Source: an uncultured Synechococcus sp.
GTDB lineage: Bacteria > Cyanobacteriota > Cyanobacteriia > Phormidesmidales > Phormidesmidaceae
DNA: 43,898 bases
Direction of reading: 5' to 3'
NCBI GenBank assembly: GCA_937911865.1
Contig: CALDSK010000246.1
Coordinates: 1-43,898, forward strand
Shown here: piece by piece, positions 1 through 7,543 of the stretch
How the letters are laid out: each line of letters begins with the position of its first letter
How positions within the stretch are numbered: position 1 is the first letter of the stretch
Notes under the pieces: model-generated
The model's input: only the letters and a program-made list of their open reading frames with translations
Database searches by the model: none
Told to the model about the DNA's origin: nothing
Position numbers and translations under genes: made by a program

Positions 1-447
1 GCTCTGGCTCAGCTTCGCCTCCACCTTTTCAGTCACCTCTGGCGGCACCGAGCCCCCCAAAGCACTCTTAATCTTTAGCCCGTTGTATGCCGCCGGGTTG
101 TGGCTAGCCGTAATAACGATCGCCCCTAGCGCCTTTTGATCAAACGCCGCCCAGCTAAAAGCAGGCGTTGGCGCAAAGCACTCAGACAGCTTTACCTCGT
201 ACCCTGCTGCCGCAATGGACTCCGCCGCATGCCGAGCAAAATCTGAGGATAGAAACCGTCGGTCGTAGCCCACAATCACCGTTTTGCTACCGTTACTGCC
301 ATAGGTTTCTTCCAAGACCTGCGCAGCCAAAGCCGCCACCTTACCCACCCGGTCAAACGTAAAGTCAGCGGCAATGACGCCACGCCAACCGTCTGTGCCA
401 AACTTGATTGCTTTACCAACAAACGTAGAGGGGGAAACAGAAGCCAT
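1..447 (-). CDS. Phosphoglucomutase/phosphomannomutase, N-terminal part (runs off the window)
   Basis: This is the first 149 codons of an alpha-D-phosphohexomutase, an enzyme that moves phosphate between C1 and C6 of glucose or mannose phosphates and so links glycolysis to glycogen and envelope sugars. The ATG at 447-445 opens a frame that stays open to the edge. FGTDGWRG near residue 16 and ITASHNP near residues 112-118 are the family signature; Ser115 of the latter is the phosphoserine position. Only domain I is present, so glucose and mannose specificity cannot be separated because the sugar-binding loop lies outside. The gene faces away from the tRNA that follows, and nothing suggests it belongs to the amine island. 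Confidence 0.93.
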   Translation of the reverse strand, partial: MASVSPSTFVGKAIKFGTDGWRGVIAADFTFDRVGKVAALAAQVLEETYGSNGSKTVIVGYDRRFLSSDFARHAAESIAAAGYEVKLSECFAPTPAFSWAAFDQKALGAIVITASHNPAAYNGLKIKSALGGSVPPEVTEKVEAKLSQS

Positions 448-729
448 AGTTCAGTCGCGCTAAGAATTTAAAGAATAAAAGCTCACACACCAAAGGTGCC
501 CACAGCAGTGTACCGACAGACGTTGATAAGTTCTAGCACCAATGATGCTTTATCTATAGTTCTAAGTCGATTCTTTGCAAAGGGTGCAGTGGCTGTATAA
601 GCCCTTCACCTTCCCCCTCGGTAAATCAGGAGAGCACTACCATCAGGAGAGCGACACTATTTTTTACAGCTAATTTGCAAAAGCTTGTGATACTCTTATT
701 AGACATTAATTGCTCACCAGAGTAATTAA

Positions 730-803
730 CGGGATGTGGCGCAGCTTGGTAGCGCGTTCCGTTCGGGACGGAAAGGCCGTGGGTTCGAATCCCGCCATCC
801 CGA
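730..803 (+). tRNA. tRNA-Pro (anticodon CGG)
   Basis: A 74-nt cloverleaf can be folded by eye. The acceptor stem CGGGATG pairs with CATCCCG at 796-802 and A803 is the discriminator. The anticodon stem TTCCG/CGGAA holds the loop TTCGGGA with anticodon CGG at 764-766, and the T arm contains GGTTCGAATCC. The sequence closely matches bacterial proline tRNAs, and CCA is not encoded. A possible promoter (TTGCAA at 675 with TATTAG at 697) lies upstream, but this is weak. The tRNA abuts gene debris on its 3' side, as expected for an integration hotspot. Confidence 0.95.
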
Positions 804-821
804 TTTAGACTGACTGATTTT

Positions 822-1022
822 ATCGCCGTTTACAATTAGCTCAGGAATGTTTTCAATGAGTTGGGCCTGAAGTCTATCCCTTTTGGCATTGATCGCACGC
901 TCATCTTCAACCATTTCAATCTGACGCAGTCGGCATGATTTTCCTGAGTCAATAATTTCAAGAACGTTTAGTGTGCCAAGGTGCATTCCTCTTTGTTGGC
1001 TACCGCTATGTTCTGGCAGCAT
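822..1022 (-). pseudogene. Cysteine desulfurase fragment (NifS/IscS/DndA superfamily)
   Basis: About 67 codons align by eye with the part of cysteine desulfurases that follows the PLP lysine: GSQQRGMHLGTLNV, then GKSCRLRQIEM, then KRDRLQ and a final VNGD. This matches the region of E. coli IscS that reads RGMRSGTL to YLNGD. The PLP-lysine half and the catalytic-cysteine half are both missing. The wording is close to that of DndA-type desulfurases, which supply sulfur for DNA phosphorothioation, but the subfamily cannot be settled on this length. The fragment starts just after the stop of the HNH gene and ends at the tRNA-Pro, after which the open frame reads through tRNA antisense. It is a deletion remnant and should not be active. 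Confidence 0.75.
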
Positions 1023-1027
1023 CTAGA

Positions 1028-2425
1028 CTATTTTACATATGTCCATTCAGTTGAAAAGCCTTGACTAGAAGCTATTGATGACAGTGGGCTAATTAGTTTG
1101 TCGTACGCATTATGTAGCTTGTCTACATCTAAAAGATCTTTCTTCTCGTTGATTCCCATGTCAACAATATAAGGTTCTACTTTCTGAATCCATTGTTTCT
1201 CAGTCAGCATCTTGTGCGTGGTGGTTAATCCTGTGTGCTGGAGCTCTACAAAACTCTCAAAATAGATTCTAGATGGTATTTGGTTGCTCTTTGAAGAGTT
1301 CACTTCTCGTAAAGTAGGAATCAAATTCCATATACGATCGTGAGCGACGAAGGACCAAGGTAGATAGTGATCTAAGGAAATGTTCCTATTATCAATAAGC
1401 TGCGACGAGTAGATGCAGCGTATTTCTTTCGATTTGAGCACTGCTTTCCAGTAGTCAGTTTGCTTTCCTAATGAGCCTCGCTTTGTTGGAGGAAACAGTT
1501 TGCTCGATATTGCGGGAGTGCTAGGGTTACGCTTCTGCATATAATTCATCCATTCCCAAGCTAGCCAGCTGCGTACGATGACGTAATGTCTTTCTAAATA
1601 CGCAGCCCACTCTGGATGAACCACAATTGAACGGCATTCTTTTTGTTTGTCTGAATCAAATCTATACAGAGGCTTTCTCTTCTCAAAGCATCGATTAGCA
1701 ATAGCCGGTAGCGCTGCGTCTACCTGACTACCTTTTCCACGGCTGATTCCTTCTAGCTCAGGTTCTAAGAACGGAACAATTAATCTAAATGGAACATATC
1801 GTCGCAGAAGAGCCACTGCATCTTTAAGATCTTGAGAGGCTATTGTCTTTCTGAGTAGTCTTTTATCTGCATCTTTAAAGTGAAGAATAGGTTCTTCAGA
1901 AGATATGCGGAGAGAGTCTAGCTTCTGAGCGATTCTATCCTGACGACCGAACGATAGCTTAAAAAAAGTGTGAGGATACCAGGCGTTCGATAGCATTTCA
2001 ACAATAATTTCTTGAAAGCTAATAGGCGAAAGAACGTCGAACTGTCTCCTCATAAGAATATCTAACAAAGATAGAAAGAAGAGATATTTGTATGAGTTTG
2101 TGGTGTTTGAAAAGAGCCGCGAGAGAGCTGAAATATTCAGCTGTTCAGATTCAGGTAATTTCTGGAGATATGCTTCTGAGACGTTGTCAGTTCGCGTTGA
2201 CTGTGAGCTACCCAGGTAAAGATGAATAAATTCTGTGGCCGCATTAGGCTCTAAGCTTCTTAATGCCTCAACTATATTTGCTACTGTCTCGGCAGCTGGG
2301 TCCGTCTTCTCATGAAACCAGCGAAAGACGATAGGTCGGTCTACGCCTAGAGCAGACGCTAGCTTACTCTGACTGATATTCTCAGTCTCTAAGACCTTTC
2401 TTAATGCTCTGCCCGCTCTACCCAT
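1028..2425 (-). CDS. XRE-type helix-turn-helix protein with C-terminal HNH nuclease domain
   Basis: This 465-residue protein has a DNA-binding helix-turn-helix at about residues 8-60 (SQSKLASALGVDRPIVFRWF, then VANIVEAL). A central helical region of unknown type follows. The C-terminal HNH motif is at about residues 349-380, with LDHYLPWSFV, IWNLIP and NSSKSNQIP, as in HNH endonucleases of phages and defence loci. The usual pair of zinc cysteines before the motif is reduced to one (RCIYSSQL). The ATG at 2425 is chosen because an 18-bp palindrome lies 35 bp upstream, suggesting autoregulation. The gene sits beside a desulfurase remnant and a tRNA. It could be a restriction or abortive-infection nuclease, or a regulator with a nuclease tail. 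Its function is not established. Confidence 0.8.
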   Translation of the reverse strand: MGRAGRALRKVLETENISQSKLASALGVDRPIVFRWFHEKTDPAAETVANIVEALRSLEPNAATEFIHLYLGSSQSTRTDNVSEAYLQKLPESEQLNISALSRLFSNTTNSYKYLFFLSLLDILMRRQFDVLSPISFQEIIVEMLSNAWYPHTFFKLSFGRQDRIAQKLDSLRISSEEPILHFKDADKRLLRKTIASQDLKDAVALLRRYVPFRLIVPFLEPELEGISRGKGSQVDAALPAIANRCFEKRKPLYRFDSDKQKECRSIVVHPEWAAYLERHYVIVRSWLAWEWMNYMQKRNPSTPAISSKLFPPTKRGSLGKQTDYWKAVLKSKEIRCIYSSQLIDNRNISLDHYLPWSFVAHDRIWNLIPTLREVNSSKSNQIPSRIYFESFVELQHTGLTTTHKMLTEKQWIQKVEPYIVDMGINEKKDLLDVDKLHNAYDKLISPLSSIASSQGFSTEWTYVK

Positions 2426-2459
2426 ACTGCGGATTATGACAGAGCTTGCTCACGAAGCG

Positions 2460-2477
2460 GTTATCATATTTGATAAC
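2460..2477. promoter_or_regulatory. Palindromic operator upstream of the XRE-HNH gene
   Basis: GTTATCATATTTGATAAC consists of two perfect 7-bp arms (GTTATCA and TGATAAC) around a 4-bp centre, 35 bp before the start codon of the XRE-HNH gene. XRE-family proteins commonly bind such sites over their own promoter. That this protein binds it is an inference from position. Confidence 0.6.
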
Positions 2478-3200
2478 GTTTGCATTAGGGTTCCACATAA
2501 GCCTATGTAAAACTCTGCCGAAATGGTTGATTCGAGAGGACAATTCCTGATGTTTTCATCAAGTTAGTTTTGCTGTTGAGTATGGGAAATGAAAATTGCG
2601 AGTTTTAGCAGATTGCAAGCTTGGGCAACTGTTTTGAGATTGATAGATATGCAGAATGTATTTATCAATAGGGTTTAGCGTCGATCTGAGACTGTGATAA
2701 GTAGGACTTAGAAGTTGAAAGTGATAACTGGCAGCCTCTTTGGAACTTTCAAACCAAAATCTCTTCCTTAGAACCCGCCTCTTCACTATTATCGCCGTGA
2801 ACAAGTTTTCCATGGCATTACTCACACCTTCAGTTTATAAATAGCAGTGCTTCTAAAGTGATCGCATGTCTGCGCAGTTGAACATTATCGGCGCTATTGA
2901 GGTATCTCTAGCCTTAAACCGTTTTAGTTCGACGCGTAATGCAGCGCACCATATGCAGCTATTGCTATCAGACAATGTTAGACAGCCTTCTTACCATTGC
3001 AGCTTGACTCAGACCAAAAATCGCCCTATCGTCAATATCAAGGCTGTGATGCTCATCACGCCTATCTCTTCAGAACTCAACTGATCCAAAGCGCGACTAG
3101 CAGGTGTTACGAGCACCCACTAGCCGCTAACTCCCAAACTGAACGCGCCAGTCTGGAAGCTAAGGTCAATGTACCTTAGCAACCTCGATTTGCACCACAC
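2478..3200. other. Intergenic stretch without a supportable gene
   Basis: Short open frames exist on both strands (2559-2825 minus, 2866-3084 and 2997-3179 plus). They overlap each other, show no recognisable motif and have no convincing ribosome binding site. The stretch separates the XRE-HNH gene from the small cyanobacterial gene at 3279 and may hold decayed sequence. Confidence 0.5.
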
Positions 3201-3228
3201 TTTGCGGGGTGGCTAAGGTCTTTTGGGT

Positions 3229-3274
3229 TCTGGTTTCCTAAAAACACGTAAAAAAGACCAAAAGGAAAACCAGA
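3229..3274 (+). promoter_or_regulatory. Leader hairpin covering the ribosome binding site of the 3279 gene
   Basis: TCTGGTTTCC at 3229-3238 can pair with GGAAAACCAGA at 3264-3274, leaving one bulged A. The 3' arm contains part of the AAGGA sequence that precedes the ATG at 3279. If it forms in the mRNA it would hide the ribosome binding site. This is a reading of complementarity only; no known riboswitch class is recognised. Confidence 0.4.
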
Positions 3275-3278
3275 TCTC

Positions 3279-3575
3279 ATGATTACATCTCTTGCAACGG
3301 GCGCTGCGGCGTCCACGGGTTCGTTCGCCCCACAGATACCGACATCTCAAGCGGCAGCTACCGCCGGAGCAGCGTTTGTTCCACCAAATGAACAGGGCAC
3401 AAGCCGAGAGCACATTCGGCATATGCTATTTGGCACAATCAGCGCGATAGAGATGACCATTCGAACATTGCATAAGCTGGGCTACGCTGAGCCGAATGAC
3501 TGGAGTCGGCCCATTACCACAGGACGCGGCGATGAGGTGATGGCGATTTTAACGAAGCGAATAAAGACAGATTAG
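3279..3575 (+). CDS. Small conserved cyanobacterial protein (LHxLGYAExxDWS family)
   Basis: This is a 98-residue protein of unknown function. Its N-terminal half is low-complexity and rich in Ala, Thr and Pro. The conserved C-terminal half reads MLFGTISAIEMTIRTLHKLGYAEPNDWS and ends in a motif of the type GDEVMAILTKR. The same C-terminal pattern occurs in the protein at 36571-36849, so the window carries two paralogs. Similar short proteins with an 'LHxxxYAExxDWS...GExMxIL' ending are common in cyanobacterial genomes, usually annotated as hypothetical. The AAGGA-like ribosome binding site lies inside a possible leader hairpin. No membrane segment or cysteine motif is seen. Confidence 0.8.
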   Translation: MITSLATGAAASTGSFAPQIPTSQAAATAGAAFVPPNEQGTSREHIRHMLFGTISAIEMTIRTLHKLGYAEPNDWSRPITTGRGDEVMAILTKRIKTD

Positions 3576-4060
3576 GTTTTGTGAATCGTCCACTGCAAAA
3601 TACGCACGCACTAAGGCTTTTTGTCTGCGCTAAAAGCCTTGGTGTGAAGACACTAACTATTAATGTCAGTGCGATCGCTGCTACTACCTACACAATCAGG
3701 CTTAATGCGTGAACGTTTCTTGTTAATGCTGAGACGAAAGGGCTGATTGCTTGGGCGATCGCAACTAATGCCTACACCTTTAGGCTTCTCGTCTAAACAA
3801 TAAGTCTATTTGCCTAAGTTACAAGGCTTGCTGTCTTCACTTTCTACGCATACGTTTGTTGTTTTCGCTGTAGCCGAGCTATTACTGAGACCTGCTCAAC
3901 AATCAAACGAGGCTTTGCATAAAATACAAATTTTTACGGAGAAAGCCATGTGCTTTTTGTCTGCATATACGGGCATGGTTAAAGTAGCTGAATAATTTAC
4001 TAAGGCGTTGTCTTTAGATGGCTTCAGCGTTTTTGAAAACTAACTACTTACGGGTGTTTT
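3576..4060. other. Intergenic stretch with a hairpin and a diverged 44-nt repeat
   Basis: AAGGCTTTT at 3613-3621 and AAAAGCCTT at 3632-3640 form a perfect 9-bp stem just after the 3279 gene. It lacks a T run, so a terminator role is uncertain. Two similar stretches of about 44 nt start at the HIP1 sites near 3672 and 3753; both read GCGATCGC, then CCTACAC, then AGGCTT. A 61-codon open frame at 3810-3995 has no family resemblance and is not called as a gene. Confidence 0.45.
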
Positions 4061-4426
4061 ATGACACGTCCTAAAAAGAAATCGACTGTTTTGCCCAAGG
4101 CTGAGAAGCGCCTAGCCGGAATGCAGTCTATCAATCCTAAACTGAGTTTTGGCAATGGCCTTTCCAATGAGGCTTTTGCTGCACAGGTAGAAGCTGTTCG
4201 GGTAGATTTGAATACTTATAATACACTGCTCTCTAAGGTGGATGAAGCTTATAACAATCTGGCAGCATCTGAGCAAGCATTGGCGACGCTGTCTGAGAAT
4301 ATGCTGATGAGTGTAGCGATTAAGTATGGAAAGAAGAGTAACGAGTATGAAATGGCAGGCGGGGTTCGTCGTGGGGAGCGGCGGCGTACGGTGCGAAAGG
4401 TTGAGGTGGAAGCGGTGACGGCTTAG
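4061..4426 (+). CDS. Conserved cyanobacterial protein of unknown function
   Basis: This 121-residue protein begins MTRPKKKS. It has a helical middle (VDLNTYNTLLSKVDEAYNNLAASEQALATLSE) and ends in a basic tail, with VAIKYGKKSNEYEMAGG followed by RRGERRRTVR. The KYGKxSNEYEMAGG segment is recognisable from cyanobacterial hypothetical proteins; no function is known to me. There are no transmembrane segments. The basic ends and heptad-like middle would suit a small nucleic-acid-binding or coiled-coil protein, but that is a guess. It converges on the GntR gene and shares a terminator hairpin with it. Confidence 0.8.
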   Translation: MTRPKKKSTVLPKAEKRLAGMQSINPKLSFGNGLSNEAFAAQVEAVRVDLNTYNTLLSKVDEAYNNLAASEQALATLSENMLMSVAIKYGKKSNEYEMAGGVRRGERRRTVRKVEVEAVTA

Positions 4427-4475
4427 TAGCTGAATAGGCTACCTTCCTTCATATGATAAATAGCGTCTGTTGAAC

Positions 4476-4512
4476 AAAAAGCTCGTGATGGCTATGATCA
4501 CGAGCTTTTTTT
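4476..4512. terminator. Bidirectional rho-independent terminator
   Basis: A run of five A, a perfect 9-bp stem GCTCGTGAT (4481-4489) and ATCACGAGC (4497-4505) with a 7-nt loop, then seven T. It lies between the convergent genes at 4061-4426 and 4511-5218 and works in either direction. The TAA stop of the minus-strand gene lies inside the T run. Confidence 0.92.
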
Positions 4513-5218
4513 ATGGCTGAATGTTGAGTGAATAGCAGAAGCGGTCGGCGCGGGAGAGGGTTTCACCCCAGAGAATGGGCTTTTGCGCGGGGCCGTACAC
4601 AATGTAGCGATAGACAATGAGAGGATGACCAAGGGGGACTTCCAGGTAGTCGCTAGTCTCGTAGTCGGCGCGGGTGCATTCAATGGTGGCGTCAATACTT
4701 TCGATGGCGATCGCGCACTCTTCTAGCACCACAAAGGTCATCTCCTGCTTTAGCTGCGGGCCAAGTGACTTACCCAATTCCGGTAAAATGTAGCTGATAT
4801 CGATAGCGCCGACTGCGCCATTCATGTACAGCAGTTTCTTTTGTAGATAAACCTGTTTTTCTGCTGAGGCCAAGGCAGTCTGGACTTCTTGTGGCGATCG
4901 CACTTTACGAAAGGTCAGGTTCTTAAAGGTAAGCTCAATGCCTTTTTTAGACAAATCGTCTGCTAGCAGAACCATCGGACTCGACAGCGAGTAGGTCACC
5001 TTCTGCTGAGGGACAACAAATACGCCTTTTCCCTGCTGTGAGCTGACCAGCCCCTGATTTACCAGGTTAGCGATCGCCTGACGAACGGTAATCCGGCTTA
5101 CCTGAAACGTTTTCATCAGCTCATGCTCGCTGGGCAGCTTTTCGCCCGACACATAGTCTCCGGCTTCTATCTGATGTCGAAGCTTTTCTGAAATGCTGAC
5201 ATGGAGAGGAGTAACCAT
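4511..5218 (-). CDS. GntR-family transcriptional regulator, HutC/UTRA type
   Basis: This is a 235-residue regulator. Its winged helix-turn-helix is at about residues 5-70, with LRHQIEAGDYVSGEKLPSEH and SRITVRQAIANLVNQGLV followed by the wing GKGVFV. A UTRA ligand-binding domain follows (about 90-230), ending GETLSRADRFCYSLNI. Such proteins bind a small molecule and release a GTnTAnAC-like palindrome. The gene diverges from the desaturase operon, and the 14-bp perfect palindrome CTTGTTATAACAAG lies in the shared intergenic region. Related palindromes precede three other promoters in the island. It is therefore the best candidate for the island's dedicated regulator. The ligand is unknown; an amine or its gamma-glutamyl derivative would be a reasonable guess. 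Confidence 0.92.
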   Translation of the reverse strand: MVTPLHVSISEKLRHQIEAGDYVSGEKLPSEHELMKTFQVSRITVRQAIANLVNQGLVSSQQGKGVFVVPQQKVTYSLSSPMVLLADDLSKKGIELTFKNLTFRKVRSPQEVQTALASAEKQVYLQKKLLYMNGAVGAIDISYILPELGKSLGPQLKQEMTFVVLEECAIAIESIDATIECTRADYETSDYLEVPLGHPLIVYRYIVYGPAQKPILWGETLSRADRFCYSLNIQP

Positions 5219-5377
5219 AGAGATAGGAGAAAATTGCAGAATGTCTGATAGTTAACGTCCGACTTGGAGACTTCAATAAAAGAGCTTAAAGCATAGAGCC
5301 TGGCAAGCAGATCTCAAAGAGAACATTATTTTTGCAAGAGGCCCTTGTTTAGTCTGGTTTGAGTGTGTTAATTTTAC

Positions 5378-5393
5378 ACTTGTTATAACAAGC
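5378..5393. promoter_or_regulatory. GntR operator candidate, site 1 (desaturase promoter)
   Basis: ACTTGTTATAACAAGC contains the perfect palindrome CTTGTTATAACAAG at 5379-5392. It is 51 bp before the desaturase start and about 160 bp before the divergent GntR start. This is the best copy of the motif and the reference for sites at 11671, 23210 and 30470. Confidence 0.75.
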
Positions 5394-5444
5394 TATTATT
5401 TTTGACCTCCTGAAGCAACACGCTAAGCGTCGTGCAAATCTACC

Positions 5445-6449
5445 ATGCAATCGATAACGACTGATCGTGCTTTTAGCGCTGATAGAACCAACGCCGATAC
5501 CACTAATGCCGATACCACTAATACAGATGAATTATCTCTTTTAACCAACGCGCGCCAGGTACTACCGGCTGACGTGCTGAAAACGCTGAATCAGCGCACA
5601 AATCTGGCTGGAGCCTTGAGAATAGGTCTACACCTGATGGTTGTAGCCGTCAGCGGGTACGTTTGGGCGCAGGCGACCGGTGGCTGGCAGATACTCGGAC
5701 TGGCAGTGTACGGTGTCAGTTTAGCGTTTATGTTTTGCGCTTTGCACGAGTGCGTCCATAGAACTGCCTTTAAAAGTGCTAGGGCAAATGATGCGATCGC
5801 CTGGTTAGCGGGCTTGCTTTCTTTTTACAACAGCACCTTCTATCGGCGCTATCACAAATGGCATCACCGCTATACGCGCATTGAAGGAAAAGACCCAGAG
5901 CTAACCGATCTAGAGCCGCAAAACATCGCACAGTACCTGTGGGTTCTCAGCGGTATTCCGTGGTGGAAAGGTAAGATTGTTGGACATGCCAAAGTCGCGC
6001 TAGGCCAGTTAGAAGGCTGCTTTTATATACCCGAGAGCGCTTACGATTCAGTCATTCGCTCGACCCGGTGGCAGCTAGGCGCATATGGTGCGATCGCTCT
6101 CATCTCCATCGTCGCAGGGCACCCCTGGTTTCTGTTTACCTACTGGATACTACCACTTGCGATCGGTCAACCTCTGCTGCGGTTTGTGCTACTAGCTGAA
6201 CACACTGGCTGCACTTACAACGACAATCCGCTGGCGAACACGCGCACAACGCTAACGCTGTGGCCGCTGCGCTTTCTAATGTGGAACATGCCCTATCACG
6301 CAGAACATCACCTTTACCCCTCTATTCCTTTCTGCGCACTGCCAGCCGCCCACACTGTTCTCAAAGAACACTTTTCAACTGTCGATAATGGCTATGTTCG
6401 AGTAAATAGAAACATGCTGCAAAACATGAGCAGTCATAGAACAGCTTGA
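5445..6449 (+). CDS. Membrane fatty-acid-desaturase-like di-iron enzyme
   Basis: This 334-residue integral membrane protein carries the three histidine boxes of desaturases and hydroxylases: HECVH (about 103-107), HKWHH (about 138-142) and HAEHH (about 285-289). Several hydrophobic segments lie between them. Enzymes of this class use a di-iron centre and O2 to desaturate or hydroxylate acyl chains, alkanes, carotenoids or amine-containing compounds. It is the first gene under operator site 1 and overlaps the next gene by one base (TGATG). The amine context makes a specialised hydroxylase or amide oxygenase as likely as a lipid desaturase. The N-terminus has a duplicated 15-bp unit at 5493-5522 (encoding ADTTN twice) and is probably flexible. 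Confidence 0.85.
   Translation: MQSITTDRAFSADRTNADTTNADTTNTDELSLLTNARQVLPADVLKTLNQRTNLAGALRIGLHLMVVAVSGYVWAQATGGWQILGLAVYGVSLAFMFCALHECVHRTAFKSARANDAIAWLAGLLSFYNSTFYRRYHKWHHRYTRIEGKDPELTDLEPQNIAQYLWVLSGIPWWKGKIVGHAKVALGQLEGCFYIPESAYDSVIRSTRWQLGAYGAIALISIVAGHPWFLFTYWILPLAIGQPLLRFVLLAEHTGCTYNDNPLANTRTTLTLWPLRFLMWNMPYHAEHHLYPSIPFCALPAAHTVLKEHFSTVDNGYVRVNRNMLQNMSSHRTA
5493..5522 (+). repeat. Tandem 15-bp duplication in the desaturase N-terminus
   Basis: GCCGATACCACTAAT occurs twice in direct succession (5493-5507 and 5508-5522), in frame, and adds five residues. It is one of many 10-15 bp tandem duplications in the window. Confidence 0.9.
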
Positions 6450-7498
6450 TGAGAACATCTAACAGCACGGACAGTAAAGTCATGGGCAGCAAGAGCACAG
6501 ACAGTCAGGCGTTTATCCTAAAAGACTTTGAGCTACAGTGCGGCGTTGTTCTTCCTGAAGCGAAGCTGATATACCAAACTTACGGCCAGCTGAATTCAGA
6601 CCGTAGCAATGTTGTTCTTTATCCGACGTCTTACGGTGCGCAGCATACCGATGTTGACTGGCTCGTTCGTACAAACGGGATTTTGGATCCTACGGACTGG
6701 TTCATCATCATACCCAACATGTTTGGCAATGGGCTTTCTACGTCGCCTAGTAACTGTGAGATCGCAAAGGAAAAAGCCTTCTACTTTACGCATTGCGACA
6801 ATGTAGCTGCTCAAAATTCGCTGCTAGAAAGTCTGGGAATTGAGCGGCTGGCGCTGGTGTATGGCTGGTCGATGGGTGCGCAGCAGGGATACCACTGGGG
6901 GGCGTTGCATCCTGAGCGCGTAGAGAGAATAGCCGCGCTGTGTGGCACGGCTAAGACGACCGACCACAATCGGATCTTTTTGTACAGTTTGCGGGCGGCG
7001 CTGAAGGGCGATCCGGCTTGGAACGGTGAGCGATTTGAAGAAACACCCGATCGCGGGTTCCATACGTTTACGCAGATCTATGCCAGCTGGGCTGCCTCGC
7101 AGGCCTATTACCGAGAGCAACCCTATTTAGCGTGGGGATACGAGTCTTTAGAAGATTATCTTTTACGCAGCTGGGAAGCGGGCTATCGCAGACGCGATCC
7201 GCATGATTTGCTGGCGATGATTGAGACCTGGTTGCGGTGCGATGTGAGCAATAATCCGATTTACGAAGGAGACTACGAGAAAGCGCTAGGGGCGATTACG
7301 GCAAAGACGCTAGTAATGCCTGCCACCACAGACCTGTACTTTACCCCAGAAGACTGTAAGCGAGAAGCAGCGCTGATGCCGAATAGTGACTATCAGCCGA
7401 TTGACTCTATTTGGGGCCACCGGGCGGGTAATCCGTATCAGAATGAAGCGGACGAAGCCAGGATTAAACAGGCGGTTGAAAAATTATTGAACAGCTAA
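6449..7498 (+). CDS. Alpha/beta-hydrolase of the homoserine O-acetyltransferase-like group
   Basis: This alpha/beta-fold protein of about 349 residues has the nucleophile elbow GWSMGAQQ, a later TDLYFTPEDC segment giving the acid, and GHRAG near the C-terminus giving the histidine. The N-terminus (LPEAKLIYQTYGQLNSDRSN) is typical of the MetX/homoserine O-acetyltransferase family, whose members include acyltransferases and true hydrolases. The ATG at 6449 is preferred over an upstream TTG, because TGATG couples it to the desaturase stop. The two probably form one transcript under operator site 1. In this context it may hydrolyse an ester or amide, or acylate an amino alcohol. No dedicated methionine gene is nearby, so a MetX role is not favoured. 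Confidence 0.8.
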   Translation: MRTSNSTDSKVMGSKSTDSQAFILKDFELQCGVVLPEAKLIYQTYGQLNSDRSNVVLYPTSYGAQHTDVDWLVRTNGILDPTDWFIIIPNMFGNGLSTSPSNCEIAKEKAFYFTHCDNVAAQNSLLESLGIERLALVYGWSMGAQQGYHWGALHPERVERIAALCGTAKTTDHNRIFLYSLRAALKGDPAWNGERFEETPDRGFHTFTQIYASWAASQAYYREQPYLAWGYESLEDYLLRSWEAGYRRRDPHDLLAMIETWLRCDVSNNPIYEGDYEKALGAITAKTLVMPATTDLYFTPEDCKREAALMPNSDYQPIDSIWGHRAGNPYQNEADEARIKQAVEKLLNS

Positions 7499-7505
7499 TG
7501 AACGG

Positions 7506-7543
7506 ACTATCCGGTGCGGATTATCCGGCACTATCCGGTTCGT
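7506..7543. repeat. Tandem repeat across the aldehyde dehydrogenase stop
   Basis: Three related units read ACTATCCGGTGCGG, ATTATCCGGC and ACTATCCGGTTCGT. The last includes the TAG stop of the minus-strand aldehyde dehydrogenase (7533-7531). This is one of six repeats that straddle a stop codon in this window. Confidence 0.8.

Noticed and set aside
726..821. Continuation of the minus-strand frame through the tRNA (ending in a WRDSNPRP-type peptide)
   Set aside because: This is antisense translation of tRNA-Pro. Only the upstream cysteine-desulfurase-like part is retained, as a fragment.
2559..2825. 88-codon minus-strand frame
   Set aside because: No family resemblance, no clear ribosome binding site, and overlapping low-quality frames nearby.
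2866..3179. Two overlapping plus-strand frames before the 3279 gene
   Set aside because: They overlap in different frames and show no recognisable motif.
3810..3995. 61-codon plus-strand frame before the 4061 gene
   Set aside because: Short, without motif or supported start; it lies in repeat-containing intergenic DNA.
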